Source of the DNA: Sphingomonadaceae bacterium
GTDB taxonomy: Bacteria; Pseudomonadota; Alphaproteobacteria; Sphingomonadales; Sphingomonadaceae
Assembly: GCA_030147805.1 (NCBI GenBank)
Contig: JASBUR010000022.1
Location: forward strand, 44,816 to 108,815
Direction of reading: 5' to 3'
DNA length: 64,000 bases
Shown here: positions 32,162 through 42,109 of the stretch, one piece after another
Layout: each line of letters opens with the position of its first letter
Numbering within the stretch: position 1 is the first letter of the stretch
The notes under the pieces: model-generated
What the model was told of the DNA's origin: nothing
Databases searched by the model: none
The model's input: the letters and a program-made list of their open reading frames with translations, nothing else
Translations under genes and position numbers: made by a program

Positions 32162-33732
32162 CGCTGCCGCGCCGCGGCGAGCGCGTCGGGCGTGTCGATG
32201 TCGGCGAGGATCGCATCGGTCTCGACCTCGATCTCGATGACATGTTCGGCGAACTCGGCCAGCAGCGCCTTGCCGCCAACGTCGCCGTCGAGCGCCGCGA
32301 GCCGCGCGAAATGCGCGCGCGGCCACAGCACCGGATTGCCGCGCTTGCCCTGCCAGGTCGGCACGACGATGTTCTGCGGTTCGCGCGCCGCGGCTGCCAG
32401 CCCGGTCAGGACCGCCGGCGGCACGTGCGGCATGTCGCCGAGACAGACGATCGCGGCGCGCCAGCCGGCGGGCACCGCGGCGATTCCCGCCCGCAGCGAG
32501 CGGCTCACGCCTTCGGCGAAATCGGGCGCTTCGACGACCTGCGCGCGATCGCCGATCGCCGCGGCGACCTCGGCCGCCATGTTACCGGTCACCACGATCG
32601 CGGGGAGGCCGGCCGCCTCGATCGCCCCCATGGCATGCGCGACCACCGGGCGCCCGCCGAGGTCGGCGAGCAGCTTGTTGGCGCCGCCCATCCGCGAGGA
32701 TCTGCCCGCCGCCATGAGGAGCGCGCCCACCACGCCCGCCGCCGCCGGCCTGGCCGCGCGCGGCTCGGGACGCTCGACCTCGGCGAGGACGCCGCCGACG
32801 CCCAGGCGCGCGATCGCGGCGCTGTCGACCGCGATGCCGGCGAGCCATCGTTCGATGACGAGGTCGACGCCGTTGCGCTTGGGCGAACGTGCGCAGCCGG
32901 GCAGGCCGAGCACGGGAACCGCGCCGAGGAAACCGAGGCAGAGGAGGTTGCCCGGATCGACCGGCATCCCGAGCCGCTCGATCCGTCCGCCGGCGGCCTC
33001 GACCGCGGCGGGGACGACGTCGCGGCGATCGGCGGTTGCCGAGGCGCCGGCGACGAGGATCATCGCGACCCGCTCCAGCGTGCGGAGCCGGTCGGCCAGC
33101 GCCGCTTGGTCGTGGGCGCATTGCACCGAGACCGAAAGCCGGCCGCCGAGCGCGACGATGCGGTCGCGCGTCACTCGTTCGGTCTTCACGAAGAGCTTGT
33201 CGGGCTGGCCGGGGAGGCGGGTCTGGATGAGTGCGACCTCGGCGGCGCGGAACGGCGGCACCGCGATCGTCGGCGCCGTCGCCAGCGCGGCCTCGAGCGC
33301 GCGCCCGGGAACGGCGTAGGGGATGATCTTGATCGTCGCGACGATGTCGCCCGCCACGACGCGCGCGAGCGGCGGCAGCACGCCGAGCGTCAGGCTTTCG
33401 TCGACCGCGTTGAGCGCGTCGACCGCCGCGGCGTCGACCCTGACCAGCCCGTCGGTCACGGCGACGAGGTTGACCCGGCCGTGAACGGGCTTCTGCGCGG
33501 CGACGCCGCCGCCCGCGATCGCCGTCCCGAGACGCGCGGCCGCCTCGTCTTCGCGGACGTCGCCCGCTTCGAGCCGCGCGACGATCAGCTCGGCGACACC
33601 CTCAGCGCGCGCGTCGTCGAGATCGGCGGCGGTGAGCGGGCGGCCCTTGGCCAGGCGCCGCCCGCCGATCATCTGCGAATGGGCGAGGATGGCGCCTTCG
33701 CAATCGTGGATCGGCGCCGGACCGAATTTCAC
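32149..33732 (-). CDS. molybdopterin-binding / molybdenum cofactor nucleotidyltransferase fusion (MocA-like)
   Basis: A 527-residue two-domain protein. The N-terminal part (about 1-330) resembles MoeA/MogA-type molybdopterin-binding domains, for example VAMILVAGASATADRRDVVPAAV. The C-terminal part (about 338-527) is an NTP_transf_3 domain with LLMAAGRSSRMGGANKLLADL and CLGDMPHV, as in MocA, which makes molybdopterin cytosine dinucleotide for xanthine-dehydrogenase and CO-dehydrogenase type enzymes. GTG 33732 overlaps the xdhC stop. With xdhC and coxG it forms an accessory operon for a molybdenum hydroxylase not encoded in this window. Its stop overlaps recX convergently by 13 bases. Confidence 0.82.
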   Translation of the reverse strand: MKFGPAPIHDCEGAILAHSQMIGGRRLAKGRPLTAADLDDARAEGVAELIVARLEAGDVREDEAAARLGTAIAGGGVAAQKPVHGRVNLVAVTDGLVRVDAAAVDALNAVDESLTLGVLPPLARVVAGDIVATIKIIPYAVPGRALEAALATAPTIAVPPFRAAEVALIQTRLPGQPDKLFVKTERVTRDRIVALGGRLSVSVQCAHDQAALADRLRTLERVAMILVAGASATADRRDVVPAAVEAAGGRIERLGMPVDPGNLLCLGFLGAVPVLGLPGCARSPKRNGVDLVIERWLAGIAVDSAAIARLGVGGVLAEVERPEPRAARPAAAGVVGALLMAAGRSSRMGGANKLLADLGGRPVVAHAMGAIEAAGLPAIVVTGNMAAEVAAAIGDRAQVVEAPDFAEGVSRSLRAGIAAVPAGWRAAIVCLGDMPHVPPAVLTGLAAAAREPQNIVVPTWQGKRGNPVLWPRAHFARLAALDGDVGGKALLAEFAEHVIEIEVETDAILADIDTPDALAAARQRQGY

Positions 33733-34661
33733 AGCCTGCCCCGCCAGGCGGCGGTCATCTGGGCGGCGACCGACAGTGCGATCTCGGCGGGGCCGGCGGC
33801 CCCCAGGTCGAGCCCCGCCGGGCCGTGGATGCGGGCGAGCTGGTCGGGCGCAACGCCCGCCGCCGCCAGCCGCTCGAGCCGTGCCGCCTGCGTGCGGCGC
33901 GATCCGAGCGCCCCGATGTAGAAGGCGGGCGAGGCCAGCGCCGCGACGAGCGCCGGATCGTCGAGCTTGGGATCGTGCGTCAGCGTCACCACCGCGCTCG
34001 CCGCATTGGGCCGCCACTCGGCGAGCGCCTCGTCGGGCCAGCGCGCATCGATGGCGACATCGTCGAAGCGCGCCGCGGCGGCGAACATGCCGCGCGGATC
34101 GATCACCACCACATCATAGCCGATCAGCCGTGCCATCGGCACCAGCGCCTGCGCGATGTGCACCGCGCCCACGATCGCCAGCCGCAGCGGCGGCGCGTAG
34201 CGATTGACGAAATCGCCTTCGATCTCGCCCTCGCGCGTCCGTCCATCGCCATCGGTCGACAGGGCGATCGCCTGGCCGTCGCGCCGCGCCGCGATCAGCC
34301 GGTCGAGCAGCGCCGGCGGGAACCGGTCGGCATGGAGCGCCTGGACGAGAATGGCGATGCGCCCGCCGCAGGCGAGCCCCACTTCCCAGGCGGTGGCGTC
34401 GGCGACGCCATAGTCGAGCCGCCGGGAGCCGCCCTCGCCGATCACCTCGAGCGCGTTGGCGATGACGTCGCCCTCTACGCAGCCCCCGCTCACCGAGCCT
34501 TCGAACAGCCCGTCGTCGCGCACGACGAGATGGCTTCCGACGCGGCGCGGCGCCGAACCCCAGGTCTCGACGACGGTGGCGATCGCCGTGCCGTGGCCGT
34601 CGGCGAGCCAGTCGTGCGCGGCGCCGAGCAGCCGGTCGAGGTCGTCGCCCGCGCCGCTCAC
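33729..34661 (-). CDS. xdhC: XdhC family molybdenum-enzyme maturation protein
   Basis: A 310-residue protein of the XdhC/CoxI family that brings and sulfurates molybdenum cofactor for xanthine dehydrogenase-like enzymes. Motifs: [16 protein letters not shown] (about 32-47), [11 protein letters not shown] (about 56-66), a Rossmann segment [15 protein letters not shown] (about 158-172) and [17 protein letters not shown] (about 252-268). GTG at 34661 overlaps the coxG stop; the stop overlaps the next gene (GTGA). Confidence 0.9.
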   Translation of the reverse strand: MSGAGDDLDRLLGAAHDWLADGHGTAIATVVETWGSAPRRVGSHLVVRDDGLFEGSVSGGCVEGDVIANALEVIGEGGSRRLDYGVADATAWEVGLACGGRIAILVQALHADRFPPALLDRLIAARRDGQAIALSTDGDGRTREGEIEGDFVNRYAPPLRLAIVGAVHIAQALVPMARLIGYDVVVIDPRGMFAAAARFDDVAIDARWPDEALAEWRPNAASAVVTLTHDPKLDDPALVAALASPAFYIGALGSRRTQAARLERLAAAGVAPDQLARIHGPAGLDLGAAGPAEIALSVAAQMTAAWRGRL

Positions 34662-35299
34662 GTCGCCAGCATCAGCCAGGCGGCGGCGAGCAGCAGCAGC
34701 AGGCCGCCGCCCCAGAGCAGCGGCGAGACACGGCGGCCGCCAGCGGCTTCGTCGACGGGCGCCGCAGGTCCGGCATCATTTGCAGGCACCGCTGTCGAGC
34801 TTGCTTCGTCGGCGCCGCCGACGCCGTCGGGCAGCGGCGCGTCGCCGCCTTCGACCTCGGCCTTCAGCTTGGCGAAGAAGCTCTCGGCGTAGCCGCGCGC
34901 GGTGCCCTCGATCAGCCGCGCGCCCAGCTGTGCCAGCTTGCCGCCAACCGTCGAGCGCGCGACGTAGCTCAGCAAGGTGCCGTTGCTGCCGTCGGGCAGC
35001 GCCGCGTCGGCGAGCCTGACGTCGGCCGATCCCTTGGCAAACCCGGCGACGCCGCCCTTGCCTTCGCCGGCGATGGTGTAGCCGTTCGGCGGATCGAGAT
35101 CGAGCAGGTCGACGCCGCCGGTGAAGCTGGCGCGCACCGGGCCGACCCTGGCGTTGAGCTTGCCCTCGAAGCGGCTGTCGCCGACCTTCTCGAGCGACTC
35201 GACGCCGTCGATGCAGCGCGCGAGCACCGCGGGGTCGTTGAGCGCCGCCCATACCCGCTCGCGCGGGGCGGCGATCAGTGTCTCGCCTTGCAATTCCAT
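34658..35299 (-). CDS. CoxG-like SRPBCC protein with C-terminal membrane anchor
   Basis: A 213-residue protein of the CO dehydrogenase subunit G family. The SRPBCC/START-like domain covers about 1-150 ([54 protein letters not shown]). A Pro/Ala/Asp-rich linker and a C-terminal hydrophobic helix (about 192-211) follow. In carboxydotrophs CoxG recruits the mature molybdenum enzyme to the membrane. First gene of the coxG-xdhC-mocA operon, divergent from the cold-shock gene across about 160 bases. Confidence 0.85.
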   Translation of the reverse strand: MELQGETLIAAPRERVWAALNDPAVLARCIDGVESLEKVGDSRFEGKLNARVGPVRASFTGGVDLLDLDPPNGYTIAGEGKGGVAGFAKGSADVRLADAALPDGSNGTLLSYVARSTVGGKLAQLGARLIEGTARGYAESFFAKLKAEVEGGDAPLPDGVGGADEASSTAVPANDAGPAAPVDEAAGGRRVSPLLWGGGLLLLLAAAWLMLAT

Positions 35300-35458
35300 G
35301 ACCTGGGTCCTTTTCTCAGTAACTTGCGTGAGGTGACCCCCGGAATTTCACCCTATTGCGGAACCCGCTTCGGGTCCGCAACAAAGATGGTTTTCGTCCG
35401 TGCAAGCTTTGTGTTAGCGTCCGCGGCGGGGCAAATAAACGGTTGCGTGGGAGGCCTC

Positions 35459-36019
35459 ATGAGCGAGGCACTGTTGAAGCAGGATATCGACGATACCGAA
35501 AGCGCGGACGATGTTCGCGTTTGCGGCAAGGTCAAATGGTTTGATGCCGTGCGCGGCTATGGATTCGTCGTTCCCGACGATGAGAGCAGCGACGTTCTCG
35601 TCCATTTCACCGTATTGCGCGAGGTCGGGCGGCGGACGCTGCCCGAAGGCGCGACGGTTACCTGTCTCGCCGTCCAGCGCGATCGCGGGCGGCAAGCGCG
35701 CAAGATCCTTGATCTCGACCTGTCGACGTCGATCGGGCCCGATCCCGAGGCGGCGCTGCAACGTGCCGCCAGCCGGGTCGATCCGCTCGACCTGCTCGAG
35801 AGCGCCGGACCGTTCGAGCCGGTAACGGTCAAATGGTTCAATCGCCTCAAGGGCTATGGCTTCGTCTCGCGCGGTGGCAGCTCGTCGGACATCTTCGTCC
35901 ATATGGAGACGGTACGCCGGGCAGGCGTTGCCGAACTGATCCCCGGCCAGGAACTGCGGGCGCGCATCGCCAGCGGCGAAAAGGGCCCGCTCGCGGTCAC
36001 CATCGAAATCGTCGAATAA
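35459..36019 (+). CDS. double cold-shock domain protein
   Basis: A 186-residue protein with two cold-shock domains, a form typical of alphaproteobacteria. Domain 1 has [19 protein letters not shown] and DVLVHFTVL (about 23-55); domain 2 has [19 protein letters not shown] and DIFVHMETV (about 122-153). Both keep the RNP1 and RNP2 aromatic residues, so both should bind RNA or single-stranded DNA. ATG 35459 has GGGAGG upstream. The stop overlaps the next start (TAATG). Confidence 0.92.
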   Translation: MSEALLKQDIDDTESADDVRVCGKVKWFDAVRGYGFVVPDDESSDVLVHFTVLREVGRRTLPEGATVTCLAVQRDRGRQARKILDLDLSTSIGPDPEAALQRAASRVDPLDLLESAGPFEPVTVKWFNRLKGYGFVSRGGSSSDIFVHMETVRRAGVAELIPGQELRARIASGEKGPLAVTIEIVE

Positions 36020-36513
36020 TGCAGCTTCGCCTCCTGCGGCGGCTGGCCCGGCTCGGGCTCGCCGCCCTGTTCGCCATCGCGCCACTCGCCGCGTGCAGCG
36101 ATTCCTTCGTCGACGAGGCCGTCGCCGCGACCCCGGCGCAGCTCGACGTCGTCACCGTGCGGATCGATACCGGCAAGAAGGTCCACAGCTACAGGACCGA
36201 GGTGGCGCGCACCCCCGAGCAGCAGGGTCGCGGCATGATGTACCGCAAGGCGATGGCGCGCGATACCGCGATGCTGTTTCCTTTCCCCGAGCCGCGCATG
36301 GCGTCGTTCTGGATGGCGAACACCTACGTGCCGCTCGACATCATCTTCATCTCCTCGGAGGGGCGGGTCATCAACGTCGGCGAGGGCGTTCCGCTGAGCA
36401 CCGCGACGGTCGAATCGACCGGCCCCGCCGCCGCCGTCCTCGAACTCTATCGCGGCGAGGCGGCGCGCATCGGCCTCGAGCCGGGCGACAGGATCAGCTG
36501 GCCGACGCGCTGA
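36019..36513 (+). CDS. DUF192 family lipoprotein
   Basis: A 164-residue product. The leader carries a lipobox (IAPLAACSD, cysteine near residue 29), so it is likely a lipoprotein of the cell envelope. The DUF192 domain follows: TEVARTPEQQGRGMMYRK, FPFPEPRMASFWMANTYVPLDIIF and a C-terminal GLEPGDRI. The function of the family is unknown. ATG overlaps the stop of the cold-shock gene, so the two are co-expressed. Confidence 0.82.
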   Translation: MQLRLLRRLARLGLAALFAIAPLAACSDSFVDEAVAATPAQLDVVTVRIDTGKKVHSYRTEVARTPEQQGRGMMYRKAMARDTAMLFPFPEPRMASFWMANTYVPLDIIFISSEGRVINVGEGVPLSTATVESTGPAAAVLELYRGEAARIGLEPGDRISWPTR

Positions 36514-36571
36514 CCGGCTTCAACGGCCAGCCCCGCTATGCTAATCAGGGCCTGCCAACGGGAGACCTTCG

Positions 36572-36841
36572 ATGCGTTTGAACAGCTTGATCCTTCTTCC
36601 CCTGGCGGCCGGGCTGCTGGCCGCGCCCGCCGTTGCCCAGACCGCCGCGCCTGCCACGCAGACCGCTGCCACCGCGGATCCGATGGACAAGGTGGTCTGC
36701 AAGCGCGAGGAGGAAACCGGTTCGCTGGTCAAGAAGAAGAAAAAGGTCTGCGCGACGCGGCGCCAATGGGAAGCGCTGGCCGCGAAGACGCGCGAGGCGA
36801 TGGACCAGGGCCAGATGAGCGGCAGCGCCTCGGGGCAGTAG
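36572..36841 (+). CDS. small periplasmic protein, unknown function
   Basis: An 89-residue product with a signal peptide (cleavage near AVAQT, about residue 22). The mature part is short and highly charged, with MDKVVCKREEETGSLVKKKKKVCATRRQW containing two cysteines about 17 residues apart that could form a disulfide. Similar small proteins are widespread in sphingomonads but uncharacterised. Confidence 0.6.
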   Translation: MRLNSLILLPLAAGLLAAPAVAQTAAPATQTAATADPMDKVVCKREEETGSLVKKKKKVCATRRQWEALAAKTREAMDQGQMSGSASGQ

Positions 36842-36845
36842 GCCG

Positions 36846-37262
36846 CTGACCCGTCACCTCTTTTGGGTCGTTGCCGCGGCGACGCTCGCGGCATGCTCGT
36901 CGGCGGACGATCCCGATGCGTCGGGGCTCAACGCGCAGCAGAAGACCCAGCTCGTCGAGCGCTATTATGCCTGCGCCCGGCAACAGGATGCGCGCTGCGT
37001 GACGGCGACGCTTCACCCCGATTTTCGCGCCGCAGCGGAGGCCGCTGGCGCCGATGCGCGGAACGGTCATGGCGAAGCGATGACGCGGCGCCTGCGAACC
37101 GCCCGCATCGAACCGCGCATCCTGCCCCGTGAGCCGGGCGAGGGCGAGGACGTGTGGGTCGTCGAAGTGTGGAACGACGAGCACGGCCGAACGACGAGCC
37201 TGCTGCGCGCGTTCGGCTTCGCCGATCGGCTGATCGTTCGGAAGACCGTGCTGGGCACCTGA
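36846..37262 (+). CDS. lipoprotein, unknown function, apparent CTG start
   Basis: In this frame there is no ATG, GTG or TTG between the upstream stop (36816-36818) and a clear lipoprotein leader, LFWVVAAATLAACSSADD, so the only plausible start is CTG at 36846, five bases after the previous stop, with GGGG about 10 bases upstream. Read that way the product has 138 residues, with a lipobox cysteine at about 17 and a compact mature domain with YYACARQQDARCVTATLHPDF and VWVVEVWNDEHGR. A shorter ORF starting at GTG 36999 would lose the leader. A small deletion or sequencing error near the start cannot be excluded. Confidence 0.6.
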   Translation: MTRHLFWVVAAATLAACSSADDPDASGLNAQQKTQLVERYYACARQQDARCVTATLHPDFRAAAEAAGADARNGHGEAMTRRLRTARIEPRILPREPGEGEDVWVVEVWNDEHGRTTSLLRAFGFADRLIVRKTVLGT

Positions 37263-37299
37263 GCTTGCGGCGACGGCGTCCCGGCCCGATGATCGTCCG

Positions 37300-38268
37300 A
37301 TGCTCGAACGCACGCTGATCGATACGCTGCTGCGCCCGCTGGCCCGTCACCCGGCGGCGCGCGGGCTCGGCGACGATGCCGCGATCCTTACGCCGCCGCT
37401 CGGCCGCGACCTCGTGCTGACGCACGACGTGCTGGCCTGCGGCGTCCACTATCTGCCGGCCGATCCGCCGTCCGACGTCGCGTGGAAGCTGCTCGCGGTG
37501 AACCTGTCCGATCTCGCGGCGATGGGCGCGCGGCCGATCGGCGTGTTGATGGGCCTCGGGCTCAGCAGCGCCGAGGACGACGCCTGGCTCACGGCCTTCA
37601 CCGATGGCCTGGGTCGCGCACTCGAGAAGTGGGAGGTCGCGCTGCTCGGTGGCGATACCGTCGCCGGCCTCGACCGCGCCGTGCTCGGGCTGACGGCGAT
37701 CGGCGAGGTGGCGCACGGTCGGGCGCTGACGCGCAGGGCGGCTCAGCCCGGCGACGAGCTCTTCGTGACCGGCACGATCGGTGACGCCGGCCTCGGGCTG
37801 GCGATCGCGCGGGGCGACGCCGACCCCGATCGGTATCTGCTCAACCGGTTCCGGCGGCCCGAGCCGCGGCTGGCGATGGGACAGGGGCTGCTCGGCGTGG
37901 CCAGCGCTGCAATGGACGTCTCCGACGGGCTGCTGATCGATGCGCAGCGGCTGGCGGCGGCGAGCGGCCTGCGGCTCGCGGTCGACCTCACGCAACTGCC
38001 GCTGTCCGACGCGGCCGCGGCGCGCACGCCGCGTGCTGACGACGCGCTGATCGAGCGCGCGACGGCGGGCGACGACTATGAACTGCTGTTCACCGCGCCG
38101 CCGGCAGCGGCGGCGGCGGTGGCGGCGCTCGCGGCGGCGTGTCGGGTACGGGTGACGCGCATCGGCAGCGTCGGCGAGGGCGACGGGCTCTCGATTACCG
38201 GTGTGGGCGGGCGCGCGCTCCGCCCGGCCCGGCTTGGCTATGAGCACGGGGGCGGCGGGTCCACCTAG
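37300..38268 (+). CDS. thiL: thiamine-monophosphate kinase
   Basis: ATP-dependent kinase making thiamine diphosphate, 322 residues. PurM-like superfamily motifs: GLGDDAAIL (about 23-31), HDVLACGVHYLPADPP (about 43-58), AVNLSDLAAMGARP (about 66-79) and LLGGDTVAGLDR (about 115-126). Standard length. No riboswitch is seen upstream. Thiamine diphosphate dependent enzymes are not clustered with it. Confidence 0.93.
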   Translation: MLERTLIDTLLRPLARHPAARGLGDDAAILTPPLGRDLVLTHDVLACGVHYLPADPPSDVAWKLLAVNLSDLAAMGARPIGVLMGLGLSSAEDDAWLTAFTDGLGRALEKWEVALLGGDTVAGLDRAVLGLTAIGEVAHGRALTRRAAQPGDELFVTGTIGDAGLGLAIARGDADPDRYLLNRFRRPEPRLAMGQGLLGVASAAMDVSDGLLIDAQRLAAASGLRLAVDLTQLPLSDAAAARTPRADDALIERATAGDDYELLFTAPPAAAAAVAALAAACRVRVTRIGSVGEGDGLSITGVGGRALRPARLGYEHGGGGST

Positions 38269-38366
38269 AGGTTGCCCTTTGTCGCGCCATTTGCCACAAC
38301 CCCCGACAACCATAACGACGTCCACGGCGGCGAGCGCCGGGGCCACAATCAGGGGTTTAGGGCAAC

Positions 38367-40517
38367 ATGGATAGTTCAACCGTTGTGTTGATCTCGATCC
38401 TGTGCGGCTTCGCAGCCGTGCTGTACGGGATTCTCACGGCTGGGCAGGTGCTCCGCGCGCCGGCCGGCAATTCGCGTATGCAGGAGGTCGCCGCCGCCAT
38501 CCAGGAGGGCGCGCAGGCCTACCTCGGCAAGCAATATTCGACGATTGCCATCGTTGGCGTCATCGTCGCGGCCGTCGTGCTGCTGACGCTCGGCGTCTAC
38601 ACCGCGATCGGCTTCGTGATCGGCGCGGTGCTCTCGGGCGTGACCGGCTACATCGGCATGTACATCTCGGTGCGCGCCAACGTCCGCACCGCCGAGGCGG
38701 CGCGCACCAGCCTGCAGAGCGGCCTGACCATGGCGTTCCGCTCGGGCGCCGTGACCGGCCTGCTGGTCGCCGGCCTCGCGCTGATCGCCATCGCGGGCTA
38801 TTATTATTATCTGACCGCGCTCGCCGGCTACGACCTCGGCGAGGTGGCCGAGCGTCGCGAGATCATCAAGGCGCTGACCGGTCTCGCCTTCGGCGCGTCG
38901 CTGATCTCGATCTTCGCGCGTCTCGGCGGCGGCATCTTCACCAAGGCCGCCGACGTCGGCGCCGACATGGTCGGCAAGAACGAGCTCGGCTTCGACGAGG
39001 ACGACGACCGCAACCCGGGCGTCATCGCCGACAACGTCGGCGACAATGTCGGCGACTGCGCCGGCATGGCCGCCGATCTGTTCGAAACCTATGTCGTCAC
39101 CGTCGGCGCGACGATGATCCTCGTCGCGCTGCTCGTCGCCGGCGCCGATGCCGTGAGCCTCGTCGCGCTGCCGCTGCTCGCGGGCGGCGTCTGCATCCTC
39201 ACGTCGATCATCGGCACCTATTTCGTCCGCCTTGGCGGCAGCGGCTCGATCATGGGCGCGCTGTACAAGGGCTTCATCGTCTCGGCGGTGCTGTCGATCC
39301 CGGCGCTGTTCTTCGCGACGCAGTTCCTGTTCCCCGACATGAACGCCGTCATCGGCGCGTCGGCCGAAGCGACCAGCGTCGACGTGGCGCCGGCCGTCGC
39401 GGCGGGAACCTCCTTCACCGGCATGGACCTGTTCTGGTGCATGGTCGTCGGCCTCGGCGTCACCGGGCTCATCGTCTGGATCACCGAATATTATACCGGC
39501 ACCAACTATCGTCCGGTGCAGTCGATCGCCAAGGCGTCCAATTCGGGCCACGGCACCAACGTGATCCAGGGCCTCGCCGTATCGATGGAGTCGACGGCGC
39601 TGCCGACGCTCGTCATCGTCGCCGGCATCATCGTCAGCTACCAGCTGGCGGGCCTGATCGGCATCGCCTTCGCCGCAACCGCGATGCTGGCGCTGGCCGG
39701 CATGGTCGTGGCGCTCGACGCCTATGGACCGGTCACCGACAACGCCGGCGGCATCGCCGAAATGTCGGGCCTCGACCACGAGGTGCGCCAGCGGACCGAC
39801 GCGCTCGATGCGGTCGGCAACACGACGAAGGCGGTCACCAAGGGCTATGCGATCGGCTCGGCCGGCCTCGCGGCGCTGGTGCTGTTCGCGACCTACACCG
39901 AGGATCTGTCGCAGTTCTTCAGCGACGTTCCGGTGAACTTCTCGCTGTCGAACCCCTATGTCGTCGTCGGGCTGCTGCTCGGCGCGCTGCTGCCGTATCT
40001 GTTCGGTGGCATGGCGATGACCGCAGTCGGCCGCACCGCCTCGGCGGTGGCGCTCGACATCCGCGCGCAGTTCGCCGAGAACCGCGACGCGATCATCAGC
40101 CGCCAGATCCGCCCGAACTACGCGCGGACCGTCAGCCTCGTCACCGCCGGCGCGATCAAGGAGATGATCATTCCGTCGCTGCTGCCGGTGCTGGCGCCGA
40201 TCGTCGTCTACTTCGCAGTCACCGCGGTGGCGGGGCAGGGCAACGGCTTCGCCGCGCTCGGCGCCTTGCTGATGGGCGTCATCGTCTCGGGCCTGTTCGT
40301 CGCCATCTCGATGACCTCGGGCGGCGGCGCGTGGGACAACGCCAAGAAGGTGATCGAGCTCGGTGCCTATGGCGGCAAGGGTTCGCCCGCGCACCAGGCG
40401 GCGGTCACCGGCGATACCGTCGGCGATCCGTACAAGGATACTGCGGGTCCCGCGGTCAACCCGATGATCAAGATCACCAACATCGTGGCGCTGCTGCTGC
40501 TCGCAGCGCTCGCCTAG
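38367..40517 (+). CDS. hppA: K+-independent proton-translocating membrane pyrophosphatase
   Basis: A 716-residue integral membrane enzyme with about 16 helices that couples pyrophosphate hydrolysis to proton pumping. Substrate motifs: [46 protein letters not shown] (about 197-240) and the C-terminal [21 protein letters not shown]. In the diagnostic GNTT-x-A motif the residue is lysine (K488, [10 protein letters not shown]), which in this family marks the K+-independent H+-pumping subtype. Followed by a strong terminator at 40538-40571. Confidence 0.95.
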   Translation: MDSSTVVLISILCGFAAVLYGILTAGQVLRAPAGNSRMQEVAAAIQEGAQAYLGKQYSTIAIVGVIVAAVVLLTLGVYTAIGFVIGAVLSGVTGYIGMYISVRANVRTAEAARTSLQSGLTMAFRSGAVTGLLVAGLALIAIAGYYYYLTALAGYDLGEVAERREIIKALTGLAFGASLISIFARLGGGIFTKAADVGADMVGKNELGFDEDDDRNPGVIADNVGDNVGDCAGMAADLFETYVVTVGATMILVALLVAGADAVSLVALPLLAGGVCILTSIIGTYFVRLGGSGSIMGALYKGFIVSAVLSIPALFFATQFLFPDMNAVIGASAEATSVDVAPAVAAGTSFTGMDLFWCMVVGLGVTGLIVWITEYYTGTNYRPVQSIAKASNSGHGTNVIQGLAVSMESTALPTLVIVAGIIVSYQLAGLIGIAFAATAMLALAGMVVALDAYGPVTDNAGGIAEMSGLDHEVRQRTDALDAVGNTTKAVTKGYAIGSAGLAALVLFATYTEDLSQFFSDVPVNFSLSNPYVVVGLLLGALLPYLFGGMAMTAVGRTASAVALDIRAQFAENRDAIISRQIRPNYARTVSLVTAGAIKEMIIPSLLPVLAPIVVYFAVTAVAGQGNGFAALGALLMGVIVSGLFVAISMTSGGGAWDNAKKVIELGAYGGKGSPAHQAAVTGDTVGDPYKDTAGPAVNPMIKITNIVALLLLAALA

Positions 40518-40537
40518 GCATCGCAACGACGACATCG

Positions 40538-40571
40538 AAGACCCGTCCGGGAAACCGGGCGGGTCTTTTTC
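40538..40571 (+). terminator. intrinsic terminator after hppA
   Basis: Stem AAGACCCG...CGGGTCTT with an inner CCGG/CCGG stem and a short A-rich loop, followed by a T tract (40566-40570). Confidence 0.88.
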
Positions 40572-40664
40572 TTGGTTATCGGTCGATAAGCCACGGTTCT
40601 TGGTCGACCGCCGGCCCTCGCCGAGTCTACAAGCGCTACGGCTGAGGGGCCGTTGGAGACCGCG

Positions 40665-42020
40665 ATGACCGATTCAGCCCCCCTCGACCGATCCTTCCTC
40701 GGACATCCCAAAGGCCTAGCCTACCTCGCCTTCACCGAGGCCTGGGAGCGTTTCTCCTACTACGGCATGCAGGCGCTGCTGGTCCTCTACCTCGTCAACC
40801 ACCTGTTGCTGCCCGAGAATGCCGGCAACGTCGCGCTGCTCGAGCCGCTGCGCACGCTCTACGGCGGCATCGACGGCCAGCCCTTCGCCTCGGCGATCGT
40901 CGGCACCTATTTCGCGCTGGTCTATTTCACGCCGATCGCCGGCGGTTTCGTCGCCGACCGCTGGCTCGGCAAGCGGCGAACCGTGCTGCTCGGCGCGATC
41001 GTCATGACGCTCGGCCATTTCCTGATGGCGATCGAGGCGGCCTTCCTGTTCGCGCTGCTCTGCCTGATCGTCGGGTCGGGGCTGCTGAAGGGCAACATCG
41101 CCGCGCAGGTCGGCGCGCTCTACAAGCCCGGCGACCTGCGCCGCGCCGACGCCTTCCAGATCTTCTATCTCGGCATCAACGCCGGGGTGATCGCGGCGCC
41201 GCTCGTCGTCGGCACGCTCGGTGAGAAGGTGGGCTGGCACTGGGGCTTCGGCGCCGCCGGCATCGGCATGCTGATCGCGCTCGCCATCTATCTCGATGGC
41301 CAGCGCTACCTGCCCGCCGATCATCTCGAGCCGCGCCGCAAGGATCCGGCGGCGCCGCCGCGTCCGCCGCTGACGCGCGCCGAAGGCCTGTCGCTGCTGG
41401 CGATCCTGCTGCTCATCCCGGTGCTGGCGGTGGCGATCGTTCCCAACAACCAGATCTTCAACGCCTATCTGACCTGGGGCGACCAGGCGTTCGACCTGAG
41501 CTTCGACGGCGACCGGCTGCCCACCACCTGGCTGGTGACGCTCGACGCGGTGGTGTCGGTGAGCCTGCTCGCCGGCGTGGCGCTCTTCTATCGCTGGTAC
41601 GGCAAGCATTGGCGCGAACCCGACGAGGCGACCAAGCTGGTGATCGGCTCGATCTTCTCGGTCGGCGGCATGCTCTGCCTGTTCGCCGCCGCCGCCACCA
41701 CGCCGCCGGGCGACAAGATCGGGCTGTTCTGGCCGGTGCTGTTCCACATCGTGAACAGCATCGGTTTCGCGCACATCCTGCCGGTCAGCCTCGCCTTCTT
41801 CGCGCGGCTCGCGCCGCCGTCGATCAACTCGACGGCGCTCGGCCTCTATTATCTGGCGTTCTTCATCGCCAATTCGCTGGTCGGCTGGATCGGCGGATTC
41901 CTGTCGACGATGCCGGCGACGAGCTTCTGGCTGCTCCACGCCGGGCTGGCCGGCGGCGCCGGCATCGTGTTCCTGCTGTTCAAGCTGGTGCTGATGGAGC
42001 GGCTCGCGCCCCGAGCCTAG
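40665..42020 (+). CDS. POT/PTR family proton-dependent oligopeptide transporter
   Basis: A 451-residue major-facilitator protein with 12-14 hydrophobic segments. Family motifs: FTEAWERFSYYGMQALLVLYL (about 20-40; ExxERFxYYG) and the PTR2 signatures near GGFVADRWLGKRRTVLLGAI (about 92-111) and FQIFYLGINAGVIAAPLVVG (about 166-185). It imports di- and tripeptides with protons. ATG 40665 has GGAG six bases upstream. Confidence 0.9.
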   Translation: MTDSAPLDRSFLGHPKGLAYLAFTEAWERFSYYGMQALLVLYLVNHLLLPENAGNVALLEPLRTLYGGIDGQPFASAIVGTYFALVYFTPIAGGFVADRWLGKRRTVLLGAIVMTLGHFLMAIEAAFLFALLCLIVGSGLLKGNIAAQVGALYKPGDLRRADAFQIFYLGINAGVIAAPLVVGTLGEKVGWHWGFGAAGIGMLIALAIYLDGQRYLPADHLEPRRKDPAAPPRPPLTRAEGLSLLAILLLIPVLAVAIVPNNQIFNAYLTWGDQAFDLSFDGDRLPTTWLVTLDAVVSVSLLAGVALFYRWYGKHWREPDEATKLVIGSIFSVGGMLCLFAAAATTPPGDKIGLFWPVLFHIVNSIGFAHILPVSLAFFARLAPPSINSTALGLYYLAFFIANSLVGWIGGFLSTMPATSFWLLHAGLAGGAGIVFLLFKLVLMERLAPRA

Positions 42021-42109
42021 CCACCGGCGTGCAAGACGGCCTAGAGCTGTCGGCCAGTCAAGGATATCGTCGCAGCGCCCTGCGGCTTGTCATCGAGGGT
42101 GGACGTGCA

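Noticed and set aside
36999..37262. 87-codon gene starting at GTG 36999
   Set aside because: The open frame continues upstream into a lipoprotein leader with a lipobox, so the longer product starting at CTG 36846 is more convincing.
38376..40535. 719- and 747-codon frames overlapping hppA on the minus strand and in another plus frame
   Set aside because: The 716-residue pyrophosphatase carries all family motifs; the others are compositionally biased shadows.
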